The notes under the pieces are model-generated. The model made no database searches. It was not told the origin of the DNA and worked only from the letters and a program-made list of their open reading frames with translations. A stretch of 14,371 bases of DNA from PVC group bacterium (GTDB taxonomy: Bacteria; Verrucomicrobiota; Kiritimatiellia; SS1-B-03-39; UBA6053): contig PXDP01000236.1 in the NCBI GenBank assembly GCA_003565035.1, forward strand, positions 1 through 14,371, read 5' to 3'. Below, piece after piece: positions 12,001 to 14,371 of the stretch (positions are counted from its first letter, which is position 1; each line of letters starts with the position of its first letter). The position numbers were made by a program, and so were the translations under genes.

Positions 12001-14371
12001 ATGAAGAATCGTATTCGGAATCTGTTTGTTTTTCTCTCGCTGCTCTCCGGCGGATTTTCTGCGGGCGTGGCACTGGCGGGTCAGCAGGGGGATGTGGCGG
12101 CGCGCCGGAGCCGGGAGGAGCGGCGGGAGCTTTTGTCGATGCCGTTTATGGCGGGCGGTTCGCTTCAGGGGCTTGCGGAGAAGATTGCCCCGGACGCGCT
12201 TGAGGGGGATGTACGGGAGATTTTTTCGTTTGCGCCGCTGTCTTTGAGTCTGCGGGATCCGGAAGGTCCCTCGGTGCATGACTGGCTGGAGGAGCGTCTG
12301 GAGGGTGTTCCCGGGCTGGAATGGCTGGGGGAACTGAAAGAACCGGTACCGGTTCCGGTGTCGCTGGAGGCCGCCCGTACTCTGGGGCGGCGGCAGCGGA
12401 CAGATACCGAAATCCGTGTGGGCGATGAACGCTTTGATGTGGACGCCTTCTGGCCGGCGGGGGCTCTGTCCACCCTGGCCCCGGAAGAGGGGCTGGAGGG
12501 ACGGCTGGTGTATGTGCGAGACGGGGAATGGGCCCATTTGGAGGGGCTGGACCCGCGGGACGCTTTGGTGATCATGAATTTCAAAGGCGGCCGGAACTGG
12601 AATTTACTGACCGACCTGGGTGCCAAAGCCGTCATTGTCGTGGAGGACCCCTTTGTCAGCCGTCCGCTGGCGGAACGCTTTTTCTCCAGCACCCCGTTGC
12701 CATTTCCCCGCTATTTTGTGGACGCGGAGACCGGTCGGGCCCTGATTGCCCGGGCGGAGCGTATGGTCGATACCGAAGCGGGCCGTGAGCGCGTGGAGGG
12801 CGAAACGGCGGAAATTCACGGGGGCAACTGGATCGAAAATCGAATGGCCCGCAGTCTGTTTGCCTGGCTTCCTCCCCATGAATACAAAGAACTGACGATC
12901 CGTGATTCGGATTTGTTGGACCGCATTGCGGCGCAATTCGGTATGGAAAGCGGGGATATTCTGCGGGAAAACGAGTTGTCTTCGCCGGTTTTACAGTCCG
13001 GACAGGTCTTGAGGATCCCCGGGAGACTGGAAACCTACACGGTGGGTTCCAGAGATCTTCTGGATCGTTTGCTGCGCGAGCTTCAGGTGAGTGAGGCGGA
13101 ACTGACAGAGGCCGGCGGTTCGTTTGATCCCACCCTGCCTCCCGGAACAACCCTGCGCATTCCCCCCATGCAGAATCCGATGGTTGTCCTGGTGCGCCTG
13201 GAGGCGGTAAGTGCCCTGCCGGGGCTTCCCCACGGTGCCCATGCGGCCATGAACATCGCGGTGGCCACCCGTTTTCTGGAGATGGCGGGCGGGATGCCCG
13301 AGGGTGCGCGTCGTCGCGGCGTGCTCGTTGGCTTTTTGGAAGGTGAGGTGCACGGAGGCCGGGCGACCCGCCGCCTGCTGGAAACCTTTCTGATTGAAAA
13401 CGACCTCCTGCAGCCGGCGGCGGTGACCGCGACCCAGACCGCAGACGAGGGAGAACTTTATGCGCAGTATGTCGAAATCGAATCCTGGCTGGAGGATGCC
13501 ACCAATGTGCCGTCACAGGCGGCGGCCAACTGGTTTGCGGATGAATGGCTGGGATCGGCACTGAATCAGTACCGGGTGCAGTTGGCGGAACGTCGCGTGG
13601 AGGCCATCCGGCTTGGGCTCAATCTGCCGGAACGCGAAGCGGAATTTTTGGAAATCCGCTTGCGGATGCAGGACAAAATTGCCGAAGTGGTCGAGGTGCG
13701 GCAGGCCACACTGGAGAACCGGAATCTCAGCGGAATTCAGCGGGTGTCCGGTTTTCTGGATTCGCTGGACCCGTTCGCCGAGGCGGAGGAGGGGGATCCG
13801 CGGCTGAGCCGAGACGAGCTGGTGGACCTTTTCCGGGCCGAGGTCCGGGAAGAGCGTGAGATGCGGACGCTTCTGGAACAAAATCAGGTGACGATGCACG
13901 CGGTGATTGACCGGCTGCGGCCTGCCGGTGAGTCGATTCCGCTGGACATGCCCCGGCAGGGCTGGTGGCTGGACCTTTCCAGCGGCAGTCCGCATCTGGA
14001 AATCGGTCCCGCCACAAATTACCGGGATCTTGTCGGACCCAGCGCCGCAACCCGCCGCAGCATGGTGGAGCGGTTTGACCGGGTGCAGGCCTTCGCAAGC
14101 CTCCAGGCGGGCTGGCGGGAATCCTGGCCGTTTATCGGCAATGATGTGCAGGCAGTTTTTCCGCTGCTGAATCTGCCGGCCCCGCCCTCCTACACCGAAA
14201 TGTGGGCGGCTTTGGGTGTGAGTGTGTTGCCCCTTCGGGCTGCGAATGACAGCCGGAATTTTGTGGATACCCATTTGGACACTCCGGATCACATGAATTC
14301 TGAGGCTCTATCCACGCTGGCGCGCGGGAGTCTGCTGCTCTTCCGGCTTGGCCTGGAGAGCGCCCGGGACG
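12001..14371 (+). CDS. Exported PA-LysM-LysM-pseudo-M28 peptidase-like protein (3' end outside window)
   Basis: This frame is open for 790 codons to the window edge. A signal peptide (1-26, ending GVALA) sends it to the periplasm or surface. Residues about 166-250 resemble a protease-associated domain (GRLVYV, DALVIMNF, LGAKAVIVVEDP). Two LysM-like repeats follow, about 296-340 and 344-388, each ending in a LRIP strand; they suggest peptidoglycan or glycan binding. From 395 on it follows an M28 aminopeptidase layout: GLPHGAHAAMNIAVATRFLEMA, VLVGFLEGEVHGG and, late, NFVDTHLDTPDHMN. The metal-ligand positions seem lost, since the YHTPxDT-type His aligns with Asp756 and the second Glu of the EE pair with Val. 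A helical insertion (about 480-650) interrupts the fold. It starts 18 bases after the DUF6785 gene with GGAAG upstream. It is probably a binding or scaffold protein, not an enzyme; the domain calls are by eye. Confidence 0.75.
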   Translation, partial: MKNRIRNLFVFLSLLSGGFSAGVALAGQQGDVAARRSREERRELLSMPFMAGGSLQGLAEKIAPDALEGDVREIFSFAPLSLSLRDPEGPSVHDWLEERLEGVPGLEWLGELKEPVPVPVSLEAARTLGRRQRTDTEIRVGDERFDVDAFWPAGALSTLAPEEGLEGRLVYVRDGEWAHLEGLDPRDALVIMNFKGGRNWNLLTDLGAKAVIVVEDPFVSRPLAERFFSSTPLPFPRYFVDAETGRALIARAERMVDTEAGRERVEGETAEIHGGNWIENRMARSLFAWLPPHEYKELTIRDSDLLDRIAAQFGMESGDILRENELSSPVLQSGQVLRIPGRLETYTVGSRDLLDRLLRELQVSEAELTEAGGSFDPTLPPGTTLRIPPMQNPMVVLVRLEAVSALPGLPHGAHAAMNIAVATRFLEMAGGMPEGARRRGVLVGFLEGEVHGGRATRRLLETFLIENDLLQPAAVTATQTADEGELYAQYVEIESWLEDATNVPSQAAANWFADEWLGSALNQYRVQLAERRVEAIRLGLNLPEREAEFLEIRLRMQDKIAEVVEVRQATLENRNLSGIQRVSGFLDSLDPFAEAEEGDPRLSRDELVDLFRAEVREEREMRTLLEQNQVTMHAVIDRLRPAGESIPLDMPRQGWWLDLSSGSPHLEIGPATNYRDLVGPSAATRRSMVERFDRVQAFASLQAGWRESWPFIGNDVQAVFPLLNLPAPPSYTEMWAALGVSVLPLRAANDSRNFVDTHLDTPDHMNSEALSTLARGSLLLFRLGLESARD

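Noticed and set aside
10918..12537. 539-codon open frame on the minus strand
   Set aside because: It runs antisense across the junction of two well-supported + strand genes, has no recognisable motif, and its Pro/Gln/His/Arg-rich composition is typical of the antisense frame of GC-rich coding DNA.
12656..13561. 301-codon minus-strand frame
   Set aside because: It lies opposite the PA-LysM gene, which has a signal peptide and domain repeats in the + frame; the antisense product is Pro/Arg/Ser-rich noise.

Overview
The window reads as a piece of a GC-rich, Gram-negative chromosome. It carries lipopolysaccharide (Kdo and Lpt) genes, an anaerobic sulfatase-maturase-type radical SAM enzyme, type IV prepilin-like proteins and a DUF6785/DUF6784 membrane protein. 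Together these point to the PVC group, most likely Kiritimatiellota or Verrucomicrobiota. That placement is inferred from gene content and remembered family features, not from a search. All supported genes lie on the + strand.

Region 1 (1-4477) is a tight cluster in the order [unknown gene end]-kdsA-lptC-lptA-lptB-hpf-hprK-HPr. KdsA makes Kdo8P, and LptC, LptA and LptB are the bridge and motor of LPS export. Hpf, HprK and HPr are a ribosome hibernation factor and a Ser-phosphorylation regulatory pair. The order matches the proteobacterial rpoN locus (lptC-lptA-lptB-rpoN-hpf-ptsN-...-npr), but rpoN and ptsN are absent: only 27 bases separate lptB from hpf. HprK keeps its P-loop, Asp pair and signature, but lacks a His that is conserved in characterised enzymes.

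Region 2 (4478-5989) holds a purine-rich heptad repeat, a possible 20-codon upstream ORF, and a 445-residue anaerobic sulfatase maturase-like protein. That protein has a full set of cluster cysteines and a C-terminal SEC-C zinc-binding motif.

Region 3 (5999-8282) is a three-gene operon of prepilin-like proteins joined by ATGA overlaps. They resemble GspH, GspI and GspJ, or the verrucomicrobial pilin cassette proteins D, B and C. A textbook intrinsic terminator closes the operon.

Region 4 (8354-14371, running off the right edge) is a second operon. It encodes a LolD/MacB-type ABC ATPase, a 963-residue polytopic DUF6785/DUF6784 protein with an inserted hydrophilic helical domain of about 295 residues, and a large exported protein still open at the window end. 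The exported protein combines a PA-like domain, two LysM-like repeats and an M28 peptidase fold whose metal ligands look lost. This ATPase, transporter-like protein and pseudo-peptidase set is the best candidate here for an undescribed envelope system. An FtsX-type permease may follow beyond the edge.

Many starts lack a Shine-Dalgarno sequence. Strong ones occur only before lptB and hpf, with moderate ones inside the later operons. Two promoter-like elements sit so close to their ATG that leaderless transcripts are possible. No tRNA, rRNA, CRISPR array or insertion sequence was seen, and there is no gene-free gap over 300 bases.
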